Shown here: piece by piece, positions 24,285 to 33,945 of the stretch
Numbering within the stretch: position 1 is the first letter of the stretch
Layout: every line of letters starts with the position of its first letter
From: an uncultured Dysosmobacter sp.
GTDB taxonomy: Bacteria; Bacillota; Clostridia; Oscillospirales; Oscillospiraceae
DNA: 64,000 nucleotides
NCBI RefSeq assembly: GCF_947631165.1
Contig: NZ_CANRKH010000009.1
Span: forward strand, 32,101 to 96,100
Direction of reading: 5' to 3'
The notes under the pieces: model-generated
The model's database searches: none
The model's input: only the letters and a program-made list of their open reading frames with translations
Told to the model about the DNA's origin: nothing
Program-made: the position numbers and the translations under genes

Positions 24285-27200
24285 TTGGATATTTTTAATA
24301 ACACGACGAAGGTTGTGAAGGACGATCTTGAAAAGAAGATCCGGAAAGGAAGCAGGGTCTCGATAGCCGCAGCCTGCTTTTCCATATACGCTTATCAGGA
24401 GTTAAAGGCAAGCCTCACGTCCTGCGATGAACTGCGCTTTATTTTCACCTCGCCTACCTTCGTTGCTGAGAAGACACAGAAGGAACGCCGGGAGTTTTAC
24501 ATCCCGCGACTAAAGAGGGAAAAGAGCCTCTACGGCACGGAGTTCGAGGTAAGGCTCCGCAATGAACTGAAGCAGAAAGCCGTGGCGATGGAATGCGCGG
24601 AATGGATGCGGAAGAAGGTGACATTCCGCTCAAACGTCACCCATGAGGGGATGAACAACTTCCTGCTCGTGGACGGCGGCGAGGATGCCTACACCTATAT
24701 GCCGATGAACACATTCACTACCGTGGATCTCGGCTGCGAGCGTGGCAACAACCTGACGAACGTGGTCACGCGCATGGAGAATCCTGCCAGCCAAGAGTTC
24801 CTGCGCATTTTCGATTCGGTATGGAATGACGAGGACAAGCTGACGGACGTGACCGAGGAAGTAATCGAGATGATCTCCACGGTCTATCAGGAGAACGCTC
24901 CGGAACTTGTCTATTTCATGACGCTTTACAACATCTTCAACGAGTTTCTTGAGGACATCACGGAGGATGTACTGCCGAACGAGGCTACCGGATTCAAGGA
25001 CAGTGTTGTGTGGAACAAGCTGTTTAATTTCCAGAAGGATGCCGCCCTCGCTATTATCAACAAGCTGGAGCAGTACAACGGCTGTATCCTTGCGGACAGC
25101 GTGGGGCTGGGCAAGACCTTTACTGCCCTTGCAGTCATCAAGTATTACGAGGGACGCAACAAGAACGTCCTCGTCCTCTGCCCGAAGAAGCTGTCGGAAA
25201 ACTGGATGACATACCGGGGGAATCTCATCAACAATCCACTGGCCGGGGACAGGCTCCGCTATGACATTCTTTATCATACAGATTTGTCGAGGGACAGCGG
25301 AAACACGGTAATCGGGCTGCCGATTGACCGTATCAACTGGGGAAACTACGACCTGGTCGTCATTGATGAAAGCCATAACTTCCGCAACGGCAACGGGACC
25401 AACAGCCGTGGCGGTGAGAAGGAGAACCGCTATATGCGCCTGATGAACCGGGTGATCAAGCCGGGGGTGAAGACAAAGGTTCTGATGCTCTCGGCCACAC
25501 CTGTCAATAACCGGTTTTATGATCTCCGCAACCAGCTGGCACTTGCATATGAAGGTGACCCGTCAGAATTTAACGAAAAGCTGAATACGAAATCAGATAT
25601 TGATACGATCTTCCGTCAGGCACAGAAAGTCTACAATGCCTGGTGTGACCTTCCGGAAAAGGAACGGACGACAAGCACGCTCCTGTCACAGCTGGACTTT
25701 GACTTTTTCGAGGTGCTGGACAGTGTGACGATTGCGAGGTCGCGCAAGCACATCCAGACATATTATGATGTTGCTGACATCGGCACGTTCCCTCAGAGGA
25801 ATAAGCCGAAGACCCTGCGTCCGAAGCTGACAGACCGGGAAGGGGCTATCAACTACAAAGAAGTTTTCGAGCTGCTTTCCAAATTGCAGCTGACGATATA
25901 TACGCCTACCATTTACATCCATGCCAGCAAGCTCCACAAGTACCTTGACGAGAAGGAAACGGAGAACTTCCGCAAAGGCCGTGAGCTTGGCATCAAGCGA
26001 TTGATGAGCATCAACTTATTGAAGCGCATGGAAAGCTCCGTGCATTCCTTCCTGCTGACGGTAAGGCGCATTTACGACTACTTGTATGACATCTCGCAGA
26101 TCATCGAGCAGTTTATGAAGGACGGCACGGGCGATTTGAACGAGATGAGCGATCTCTCTGGCGTTTCAGACGAGTTTGATTATGATGACCAGAACACGGA
26201 CTTCTTCGGTGTCGGCAAGAAGGTGAAGATCGACCTTCGGGACATGGACTACATTTCATGGAAACGCGACATTGATGAAGACCTTGATAATTTGCAGTTG
26301 CTTATCCTCATGGTGGAGGACATCACACCTGAATACGATTTCAAGCTGAATGAGTTGATCCGTGTCATCCGGGAAAAGGCGGCAAGCCCTATAAACGAAG
26401 GCAACAGGAAGATACTCATCTTCACGGCGTTTGCCGACACGGCTGATTACCTGTTTGAAAACATCAGCCAGATGGCATTAAAGGAACTGGGGCTGCATAC
26501 TGCCCTTGTGACTGGTTCCGTGAACGGCAAGACCACCATTCCCAGGTTCAAGGCGGACATGAACCACGTGCTTGCCTGTTTCTCTCCGAAGTCCAAGGAC
26601 AGGGACGTGCTTTATCCGCAGGACAAGGCGGACATCGACATCCTGATCGCTACGGACTGCATCTCCGAGGGGCAAAACTTGCAGGACTGCGATTTCTGCG
26701 TGAATTACGACATACACTGGAATCCCGTCCGAATCATCCAGCGTTTCGGGCGTATCGACCGTATCGGCAGCAGGAATGCAGTGATACAGCTTGTGAACTT
26801 CTGGCCGGATCTGGATCTGGACGAATACATCAACCTGAAGTCCAGGGTTGAGACGAGGATGCGTATCTCCGTCATGACTTCCACGGGTGATGACGACCTG
26901 ATCAACCAAGAGGAGAAAGGCGACTTGGAATACCGCAGGAGCCAGCTGAAGAAATTGCAGGAAGAGGTCGTTGACCTTGAGGACATGACCAGCGGCGTTT
27001 CCATCATGGATCTGGGACTGAATGAATTCCGTATGGATCTGCTGGCGTACATGAAAGAGCATGGGGACATCGATCACACGCCTTTCGGCATCCATGCCGT
27101 GGTGAAGGGCGAGAAGCCGGGAGTCATCTTCGTGCTGCGGAACGTGAACGAGAATGTCAACATCAAGAACCAGAACAGGCTGCATCCTTTCTACATGGTG

Positions 27201-27515
27201 TATGTGGATATAGACGGCGGCGTGGTCTCCAACCATTTGCAGCCGAAGGACACGCTCGATGTGATGCGGCATATGGCGAAAGGGAAAGCTCTGCCGGACA
27301 AGGCTCTGTGCGAGAGGTTCAACAAGGCTACGGACAACGGAAGGAACATGGGCAAGGTATCCCGGCTGCTGGAGGACGCCATCATGTCAATCATAGACGC
27401 GAAGGACGAGGGGGACATCGACAGCTTCTTCAGTGTCGGACAGACCACCTTCCTCTCCGGCGGCTTCTCGGGACTGGATGATTTTGAATTGATATGCTTT
27501 ATGGTGGTGATTTGA
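24285..27515 (+). CDS. SNF2-type helicase with N-terminal PLD-like domain
   Basis: 1076-aa ATPase. The first 200 residues (VSIAAACFSIYAYQELK, LRFIFTSPTFV) resemble the phospholipase D-like domain joined to helicases in defence loci. The motor has Walker A SVGLGKTF (about 272-279), DESHNFRN (about 360), SATPVNN, and motif VI QRFGRIDRIGSRN (about 818). The TTG start at 24285 is supported by AGAGGTGG 6 bases upstream; no ATG fits. The gene ends 1 base before the DUF4391 gene. Known relatives sit beside DUF4391, Mod and Res genes. I infer DNA translocation or substrate recruitment for the nuclease set. Confidence 0.88.
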   Translation: MDIFNNTTKVVKDDLEKKIRKGSRVSIAAACFSIYAYQELKASLTSCDELRFIFTSPTFVAEKTQKERREFYIPRLKREKSLYGTEFEVRLRNELKQKAVAMECAEWMRKKVTFRSNVTHEGMNNFLLVDGGEDAYTYMPMNTFTTVDLGCERGNNLTNVVTRMENPASQEFLRIFDSVWNDEDKLTDVTEEVIEMISTVYQENAPELVYFMTLYNIFNEFLEDITEDVLPNEATGFKDSVVWNKLFNFQKDAALAIINKLEQYNGCILADSVGLGKTFTALAVIKYYEGRNKNVLVLCPKKLSENWMTYRGNLINNPLAGDRLRYDILYHTDLSRDSGNTVIGLPIDRINWGNYDLVVIDESHNFRNGNGTNSRGGEKENRYMRLMNRVIKPGVKTKVLMLSATPVNNRFYDLRNQLALAYEGDPSEFNEKLNTKSDIDTIFRQAQKVYNAWCDLPEKERTTSTLLSQLDFDFFEVLDSVTIARSRKHIQTYYDVADIGTFPQRNKPKTLRPKLTDREGAINYKEVFELLSKLQLTIYTPTIYIHASKLHKYLDEKETENFRKGRELGIKRLMSINLLKRMESSVHSFLLTVRRIYDYLYDISQIIEQFMKDGTGDLNEMSDLSGVSDEFDYDDQNTDFFGVGKKVKIDLRDMDYISWKRDIDEDLDNLQLLILMVEDITPEYDFKLNELIRVIREKAASPINEGNRKILIFTAFADTADYLFENISQMALKELGLHTALVTGSVNGKTTIPRFKADMNHVLACFSPKSKDRDVLYPQDKADIDILIATDCISEGQNLQDCDFCVNYDIHWNPVRIIQRFGRIDRIGSRNAVIQLVNFWPDLDLDEYINLKSRVETRMRISVMTSTGDDDLINQEEKGDLEYRRSQLKKLQEEVVDLEDMTSGVSIMDLGLNEFRMDLLAYMKEHGDIDHTPFGIHAVVKGEKPGVIFVLRNVNENVNIKNQNRLHPFYMVYVDIDGGVVSNHLQPKDTLDVMRHMAKGKALPDKALCERFNKATDNGRNMGKVSRLLEDAIMSIIDAKDEGDIDSFFSVGQTTFLSGGFSGLDDFELICFMVVI

Positions 27516-27516
27516 T

Positions 27517-28149
27517 ATGATAGATTTCCCGACTGCTACAAAGGTACACCGGCGACTGCCGAAGGAGGCTTTCTACAAGCGCCTTCCGCTCACGAAGGTG
27601 CTGAAGGACAAGTTCGTGTCCGATGTGGACAGGATTGTCGTAGAGAACAGTCTCACCAAGGAGAATCTGAATCTGAACGAGGATTCGGATATAAAGGAAA
27701 TACTTCTCTTGTCGATAATCTTAAAGAAGCAGGAGTTTGATGGGAAGGTCATCGAGGCAATTGCAAGACAGAATCCGCACAAGCTGGTGTTCCTGCTCTC
27801 GCATGAGGACCGTCGGCAGCTTGCGCTCTACCACGGCAAGCTGTACCGGACACAGTGGATGGACGAGACCGAGGTGGATCTGAAACCGCAGGGCTTTTCC
27901 CTTGGAGAGATATGGGATGCCTTCACGGAACAGATTGCGCTGTATGAGGAACGAGCTGAAAAGACGGATGCCTTGTCCGTGGATGAGCGGCTGAAGCTCC
28001 AGGAAGAGATCGTGAAGCTGGAAAAGCTCATCCAGAAGACCGAGGCTGCAGCATGGAAGGAACAGCAACCGAAGAAGCAGTTTGAACTGTATTCCAGACT
28101 GAGGGAATATAAGAAACGGCTGGATGGACTTAAAAACGGCATTATATAA
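27517..28149 (+). CDS. DUF4391 family protein
   Basis: 210-aa protein with IDFPTATKVHRRLPKEAFYKRL at the N terminus and KLVFLLSHEDRRQLALYHGKLY in the middle, the recognisable layout of DUF4391, followed by a C-terminal coiled coil (KLQEEIVKLEKLIQKTEAA). Members are found between a helicase and a DNA methyltransferase. Biochemical role is not known to me; an adaptor linking the helicase to the Mod/Res complex is a plausible reading. It starts 1 base after the helicase stop. Confidence 0.85.
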   Translation: MIDFPTATKVHRRLPKEAFYKRLPLTKVLKDKFVSDVDRIVVENSLTKENLNLNEDSDIKEILLLSIILKKQEFDGKVIEAIARQNPHKLVFLLSHEDRRQLALYHGKLYRTQWMDETEVDLKPQGFSLGEIWDAFTEQIALYEERAEKTDALSVDERLKLQEEIVKLEKLIQKTEAAAWKEQQPKKQFELYSRLREYKKRLDGLKNGII

Positions 28150-28163
28150 TTACGGAGACCAGA

Positions 28164-28754
28164 ATGAAGAAAGTGCTGATAACCGAAAAAAGCAAAGGCA
28201 GAAAAATCACCCTTTCCAACTACACGCACATCCGGGCATATCACGCTTGCAGGATTGAGGATATTGAAGCCTATAAGAAGAATGGTATTGTTCCTTTCAC
28301 GGAGCAGTCTGCTATAGAAGATGCGGTAAAGAAGCTTTCGGATGAGCGATTGACCGAGGATGATGTTCGAGCGCAAGCCGAGAAGGTTTGGGAGAAATAC
28401 AGCATACATAGCCATAAGGTGTGGCTTAGTTTGGAGCAATCAGAATTGCTCGGAGACGCTTGCCATTATCTGATTTACGGCAGTGAGTTCTTGAATGCCG
28501 TGGCGGCAGACCTGTGGTGCCGGGATAAATTGAAGATAATAGGCAAGCCCACGATTATTGCTTGCGATGTACCGTTAAGCACGGTTTCGGATACATGGAC
28601 TAACGGACTGGAGCAAGCGGTAAAAAATAGTGAAACATCAATGCGTTCCATTGCGGTAGATCGTGTTTCGCCGGAGGACATGGTGGATTTCATTTTTCCG
28701 ACAGGCTATGTTAAAGATCCATATTTAGGATACGCAAATTATAAGCTGGGATGA
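28164..28754 (+). CDS. Unrecognised protein, possible ADP-ribosyltransferase-like fold
   Basis: 196-aa soluble protein between DUF4391 and Mod. N-terminal YTHIRAYHACRIEDIEAYKK with NGIVPF recalls the His-containing first strand and following helix-glycine turn of DarT/KptA-like ADP-ribosyltransferases. VWLSLEQSELL and HYLIYGSEFL could hold the second motif, and SPEDMVDFIFPTGYV resembles the closing strand. This is a shape resemblance only; a clear catalytic glutamate is not certain. Base composition is more AT rich than its neighbours. It could be a toxin-like effector, an accessory specificity factor or a regulator. Confidence 0.45.
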   Translation: MKKVLITEKSKGRKITLSNYTHIRAYHACRIEDIEAYKKNGIVPFTEQSAIEDAVKKLSDERLTEDDVRAQAEKVWEKYSIHSHKVWLSLEQSELLGDACHYLIYGSEFLNAVAADLWCRDKLKIIGKPTIIACDVPLSTVSDTWTNGLEQAVKNSETSMRSIAVDRVSPEDMVDFIFPTGYVKDPYLGYANYKLG

Positions 28755-28790
28755 CCGCTTACACAAAACAGAAACTGGAGGTTTTGAACT

Positions 28791-30809
28791 ATGGATAATC
28801 TGAAGATGCATACCCCTGACCTTGCGGAGGAGAACTACAAGAAGCTGGCGGCGATGTTCCCGAATGCCGTGACGGAAACGATAAATGAGGACGGAGAAGT
28901 TGTACGTGCCATCGACGCTGATGTCCTACGGCAGGAGATTTCTGCCGCCGTGGTGGAGGGAACGCAAGAACGCTATCAGTTCACATGGCCAGATAAGAAG
29001 AAATCGGTGGTGCTGGCAAACCAGCCCATCGCAAAGACACTGCGCCTTGTGAGGGAGAAGTCTGTCGGCAGAGACGGCACTCCGGGAAGCATTGATACGG
29101 AAAATATTTATATCGAGGGAGATAACCTCGATGCGCTGAAGTTGCTCCAGGAAACATATCTGGGTCAGGTCAAATTGATTTATATTGATCCTCCGTATAA
29201 TACGGGCAGTGACGTTTTTGTTTATGACGATGATCGCTCCATTTCGAATGACGACTTCTCGGAACGGAGTGGTCAGTATGATGATAGAGGAAGCATTCTC
29301 TTTGATATTCGCCAGAACAATGAATCTAATGGTAGATTCCATACGGACTGGCTTAATATGCTGTACCCACGTCTTCGCATTGCAAAGGACTTCCTTTCTT
29401 ATGATGGAGTTATATTCATTTCAATAGATGCTCATGAGTTGGAGAATCTCATAAAAATTTGCAATGAAATCTTTGGTGAGAGCAATCAACAGGCCGTAGT
29501 GACCTATGTTAGGAAGACATCTGGGAAGCAGGACAGTTCAAATTTTATGAACTCAACAGAATATATTCTTGTCTACAGCAAAAGTGATGCATGGGATTGT
29601 TCTCCCCTTGTTGCAGAAAGCAATGTCACTAATAGATACAACAAGGAAGATAGTGAGGGACGAAAATACCGTGAGACAGACTTGAGAAAAACGGGGTCTG
29701 GGGACCGACGAGAGGATAGACCCCTGATGTGGTATCCCTTTTACTTTAATCCAACAACAAATGATTTGCTGGTACGTGAGCAGGAGGATTCAGGACTTAT
29801 TGCGGCAGGTTACAAGGAAATTTGGCCTATCAAGCCAGACAACTCTGAAGGAAGATGGCGCTGGGGGTTCTCAACAGCAACACGGAATATTCAATTTCTT
29901 ATAGCTCGAATTATGCCCAAATATGCCTCTGGAGAAAAGTACACAGTATATGAAAAGGATTACATTGATAAAAAAGGTGAGGTTCGTACAGTAAAAGAAC
30001 ACACAAGTTGGGATAGAACCGAATTCAATTCTGACAATGCAATGCAAGAATTTAAGAAGTTGGGATTTAGCAACCAGTTGTTCCCTTTTCCCAAGAGTTC
30101 TGCTCTCATGAAGCATATTGTTTATTTGGCTAATTGCCAAGACTGCATTGTCATGGATTTCTTTTCGGGTTCTGGAACTTTTGCGGAGGGAACACTTCGA
30201 TTAAACTCTGAAGATAATGGTGGACGACATTTTATTCTTGTACAGTTACCTGAAGTATGTGAAGAATCGAGTGATGCCTATAAAGCGGGTTTTTCCACCA
30301 TCTGCGATATCGGCGAGGAACGCATCCGTCGAGCTGGAAAGAAAATTAAAGAGGAAACTAGCACAGATATTGATTATGGTTTCCGCGTTTTCCGCGTGGA
30401 TACCACCAACATGGAGGACGTGTACTATCGCCCTGCAGACTACAACCAAGGACAGCTACAACTTTTTGCAAACAACATCAAGGCGGACAGAACCTCAGAG
30501 GATCTGCTCTTTCAAGTGATGCTTGACCTCGGTATCCTGCTCTCATCCGAAATTGAAGAAACCGAGATTGCAGGAAAGAAAGTGTTCATTGTCGGCGGGA
30601 GATATGAGACATTAAATGGGGAAATATGTACTCATCTCGTCGCCTGCTTTGATACTGACATCACCGAAATAACGGTTACAGAAATTGCGAAGCTTCACCC
30701 ATCCTATGCGGTTTTCCGTGACTCCGGCATAGCCAGTGACAGCGTTATGACCAACTTCGAGCAAATTTTTGAAACCTACAGTCCGAAAACTCAAAGGAAG
30801 GTGCTGTAA
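28791..30809 (+). CDS. Type III DNA methyltransferase (Mod-like, beta class)
   Basis: 672-aa adenine-specific methylase. Motif IV DPPYNTG at residues 133-139 comes before the SAM motif FSGSG at 458-462, the beta-class order of type III Mod proteins. The target recognition region lies between them (about 200-440) and coincides with markedly AT-rich DNA, while both ends of the gene are GC richer, which suggests exchange of the specificity part. The stop overlaps the Res start by one base. It protects host DNA and provides sequence specificity for Res. Confidence 0.93.
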   Translation: MDNLKMHTPDLAEENYKKLAAMFPNAVTETINEDGEVVRAIDADVLRQEISAAVVEGTQERYQFTWPDKKKSVVLANQPIAKTLRLVREKSVGRDGTPGSIDTENIYIEGDNLDALKLLQETYLGQVKLIYIDPPYNTGSDVFVYDDDRSISNDDFSERSGQYDDRGSILFDIRQNNESNGRFHTDWLNMLYPRLRIAKDFLSYDGVIFISIDAHELENLIKICNEIFGESNQQAVVTYVRKTSGKQDSSNFMNSTEYILVYSKSDAWDCSPLVAESNVTNRYNKEDSEGRKYRETDLRKTGSGDRREDRPLMWYPFYFNPTTNDLLVREQEDSGLIAAGYKEIWPIKPDNSEGRWRWGFSTATRNIQFLIARIMPKYASGEKYTVYEKDYIDKKGEVRTVKEHTSWDRTEFNSDNAMQEFKKLGFSNQLFPFPKSSALMKHIVYLANCQDCIVMDFFSGSGTFAEGTLRLNSEDNGGRHFILVQLPEVCEESSDAYKAGFSTICDIGEERIRRAGKKIKEETSTDIDYGFRVFRVDTTNMEDVYYRPADYNQGQLQLFANNIKADRTSEDLLFQVMLDLGILLSSEIEETEIAGKKVFIVGGRYETLNGEICTHLVACFDTDITEITVTEIAKLHPSYAVFRDSGIASDSVMTNFEQIFETYSPKTQRKVL

Positions 30810-33800
30810 TGGCAGATATGAAATTCAAATTCACTATACAGCCTTACCAGACCGAGGCTGTAGACAGTGTGGTCGGTGTATTTGCCGGCCAGCCCTTTAA
30901 TGACCGGTTCACCTATCGCAGAGACGTTCAGGTTAAAAGAGACATTACAAACTGGAACGTCTCTGATGAAGAGCTGTACATGGGATTTGCCAATGCCAAG
31001 GTTCAGCTGGACTTAGGCCAGATCCTCACCAACATCAACAGGATTCAGACGAGGAACAACATCGGTCTGTCGCAGATGGTGAAGTCCAGCGGCTTGGGGG
31101 TATGCTCCCTTGACGTGGAAATGGAAACCGGCACGGGCAAGACCTATGTGTATATAAAGACCATGTTCGAATTGAACAAGCTCTACGGCTGGAGCAAGTT
31201 CATCGTAGTCGTGCCGAGCATCGCCATCCGCGAGGGTGTCCGCAAGAGCTTTGAAACCATGGAAGACCATTTCATGGAGCATTATGGCAAGAAGGCAAGG
31301 GTGTTCGTCTATGACTCCAAAAACCTCTCCGAGATTGATAATTTCAGCCAGAGTTCGGATATCAACGTCATGATCATCAACATCCAAGCTTTCAACTCGA
31401 CCTTTGACGAGTCAAAGAAGAACAGCGTCTCCAAGATTATCAACTCCGCAAGGGACGACTTCGGCAGCAGGAAGCCGATTGATGTCATTGCGGCAAACAG
31501 GCCTATCGTTATCATGGATGAGCCGCAGAAAATGGGAGGCAGCGCGACACAGGCGGGTATCAAGCGTTTCAATCCGCTTTTCTGCCTGAATTACTCCGCT
31601 ACCCATAAGCAGCATCATGACCTTGTGTACGTTTTGGATGCCTTGGATGCCTATAACAAGAAGCTGGTAAAGAAGATTGAAGTAAAGGGATTCGATATCA
31701 AAAATCTTCGGGGAACGGACAGTTATCTCTTCCTAGAGGGCATCGTAATCTCTCCAAAGAAGCCACCGATGGCTCGTATTGAGTTCGAGATCGGCTACAA
31801 CAAGTCCATTAACCGAGAGACCAGGATTCTTGGCGTGGATGATGACCTGTTTGCGCTGTCAAAGAACATGGAACAGTACCGGGGCTACCGTATAAGCGAG
31901 ATTGATCCGATCCGCAACATGGTGTCCTTTACCAATGGAGAGACAATCCATTCCGGCGAGGTTATCGGTGATGTATCCGAAGCGGATCTGCGCAGGGTGC
32001 AAATCCGTGAGACCATCCGCTCCCACTTCGAGAAGGAAAAGGAACTGTATGGCAAGGGCATCAAGACGCTTTCCCTGTTCTTCATCGACAAGGTTGAGAA
32101 CTACCGCAGATACGATGATGACGGAAATGAAATAAACTCTGAATATGGGGAGATTTTTGAGCAAGAGTACATTGACATCCTAAATGAATACCTGACGCTT
32201 TTCAATACGCCGTATGAGCAATATCTGCGCTCGATTGAGGCTCACAGCACTCATGCCGGGTATTTCAGCATCGATAAGAAAGGCCGCAAGGTGGACAGCA
32301 CCATCAAGCGCGGCAGTGACGAAAGTGATGACATCTCCGCTTACGACCTGATTCTGAAGGACAAGGAGCGGCTGCTGTCGTTCGAGAATCCCGTGCGCTT
32401 CATCTTCTCACACTCCGCTCTGCGCGAGGGCTGGGACAATCCGAATGTGTTCCAGATCTGTACGCTGAAACATGGCGGCAGCTCGCCTACCCAGAAGCGG
32501 CAGGAAGTAGGCCGTGGCCTTCGCCTCTGCGTCAACCAGAACGGTGACCGCATGGATTGGGATACTTTGGGAAGCCAGGTGCAGCAGATCAACCAGCTGA
32601 CGGTCATTGCTTCTGATGGCTACAGGGATTTCGTGGCTGACCTTCAGAAGGGAATCCGGGAGGATCTGTACGAGCGTCCTACCAAGGCTACGCCGGATTA
32701 CTTCATCGGCAAAACTATCGTTATCGATGGCAACGATGTCACCGTGTCCGACAAACAGGGACGGGATATTTACAGGTACCTCATCAAGAACGAGTACATT
32801 GATGATGATGACAGGGTTACGGACAAGTACCGTGCAGACCTTGCGAACGGAGTGCTGGCTCCCGTGCCGGAAAGCTGCTCTGAAATAACTGAGGGCGTAC
32901 ACGCTCTCGTGCAGAGCATCTTCGATGAACACGCTCTCGATGACATGATCAGCGATGGCCATGACACTAAGATTCAGGAGAACGCCCTGAACGACAATTT
33001 CTACAAGAAGGAGTTCCAGACGCTCTGGAACTACATCAACCATAAATACGCCTACACGGTGGAGTTTGACAGCGAGGAGCTTATCAAGAAATCCATTGCC
33101 CACATCGATGACAAGATGTTCGTGGCAAAGCTGCAATACACCGTGACCACTGGCGAGCAAGGGCAGGACTGGAACGCCGACAAATTGAAAGGCGGCGCGG
33201 GTTTCGTTGCGGAAAAGAGCCAGACCTATACGCTCGACCGGGCGGCAGGGAGTACGGTCACCTATGACCTTGTCGGCAAGGTCGCAGAAGGCGCAAAGCT
33301 CACCCGGCGGTCTGTCGCAAGGATTCTTGATGGAATCAGTCCGTTCAAGTTTGCCATGTTCAAGAACAATCCGGAGGAGTTCATCGCCAAGGCGATACGC
33401 CTGATTAATGAGCAGAAGGCAACGATGATCGTTGAGCAGATTACCTACAACAAGACTGAGGGAACCTACGACAGCGCAATCTTCACGGCAGAGAAAAATA
33501 CGGATTTCTCAAAGGCCTACCGCTCCAGAAAGAACGTGCAGGATTACGTATTCACGGATGGCTATGCGAAGGACGGTCAGAGCATCGAGCGGAAATTTGC
33601 CGAGAACATGGATCTGGCAGAGGAAGTCTGCGTGTATGCCAAGCTGCCGAAGGGCTTTTCCATTCCTACGCCGGTTGGCAGCTACTCGCCTGACTGGGCT
33701 ATTGCATTCCACAAGGGCACCGTGAAGCATATCTTCTTTATAGCGGAGACAAAGGGAACGATGGAAACGCTGAATCTGAAACCGATAGAAAAAGCAAAGA

Positions 33801-33904
33801 TCGACTGCGCAAAAAAGCTGTTCGCATCGCTCTCTGATAACAACGTGGTATACAGCCATGTGAACAGCTATCAGCACCTGATTGACATCATGGAGAGCCT
33901 GTAG
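30809..33904 (+). CDS. Type III restriction subunit (Res-like helicase-nuclease)
   Basis: 1031-aa protein. Walker A ETGTGKT at 106-112 and DEPQ at 237-240 are the motor motifs, and REGWDNPNVFQICTL...KRQEVGRGLRL is the C-terminal helicase part. The nuclease is a PD-(D/E)xK domain near the end: D962 in YSPDWA, then E980 and K982 in AETKG. All parts look intact. The ATG overlaps the Mod stop (TAATG), so the two subunits are translationally coupled as in known type III systems. Confidence 0.93.
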   Translation: MADMKFKFTIQPYQTEAVDSVVGVFAGQPFNDRFTYRRDVQVKRDITNWNVSDEELYMGFANAKVQLDLGQILTNINRIQTRNNIGLSQMVKSSGLGVCSLDVEMETGTGKTYVYIKTMFELNKLYGWSKFIVVVPSIAIREGVRKSFETMEDHFMEHYGKKARVFVYDSKNLSEIDNFSQSSDINVMIINIQAFNSTFDESKKNSVSKIINSARDDFGSRKPIDVIAANRPIVIMDEPQKMGGSATQAGIKRFNPLFCLNYSATHKQHHDLVYVLDALDAYNKKLVKKIEVKGFDIKNLRGTDSYLFLEGIVISPKKPPMARIEFEIGYNKSINRETRILGVDDDLFALSKNMEQYRGYRISEIDPIRNMVSFTNGETIHSGEVIGDVSEADLRRVQIRETIRSHFEKEKELYGKGIKTLSLFFIDKVENYRRYDDDGNEINSEYGEIFEQEYIDILNEYLTLFNTPYEQYLRSIEAHSTHAGYFSIDKKGRKVDSTIKRGSDESDDISAYDLILKDKERLLSFENPVRFIFSHSALREGWDNPNVFQICTLKHGGSSPTQKRQEVGRGLRLCVNQNGDRMDWDTLGSQVQQINQLTVIASDGYRDFVADLQKGIREDLYERPTKATPDYFIGKTIVIDGNDVTVSDKQGRDIYRYLIKNEYIDDDDRVTDKYRADLANGVLAPVPESCSEITEGVHALVQSIFDEHALDDMISDGHDTKIQENALNDNFYKKEFQTLWNYINHKYAYTVEFDSEELIKKSIAHIDDKMFVAKLQYTVTTGEQGQDWNADKLKGGAGFVAEKSQTYTLDRAAGSTVTYDLVGKVAEGAKLTRRSVARILDGISPFKFAMFKNNPEEFIAKAIRLINEQKATMIVEQITYNKTEGTYDSAIFTAEKNTDFSKAYRSRKNVQDYVFTDGYAKDGQSIERKFAENMDLAEEVCVYAKLPKGFSIPTPVGSYSPDWAIAFHKGTVKHIFFIAETKGTMETLNLKPIEKAKIDCAKKLFASLSDNNVVYSHVNSYQHLIDIMESL

Positions 33905-33945
33905 CGGGTAGGCTCTCTGAAGAATGTATAGAATGGAGTTTGCAT

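Noticed and set aside
24630..27272. Minus-strand frames of about 250 codons opposite the helicase gene
   Set aside because: Shadows of a strongly coding plus strand; no family features or start signals.
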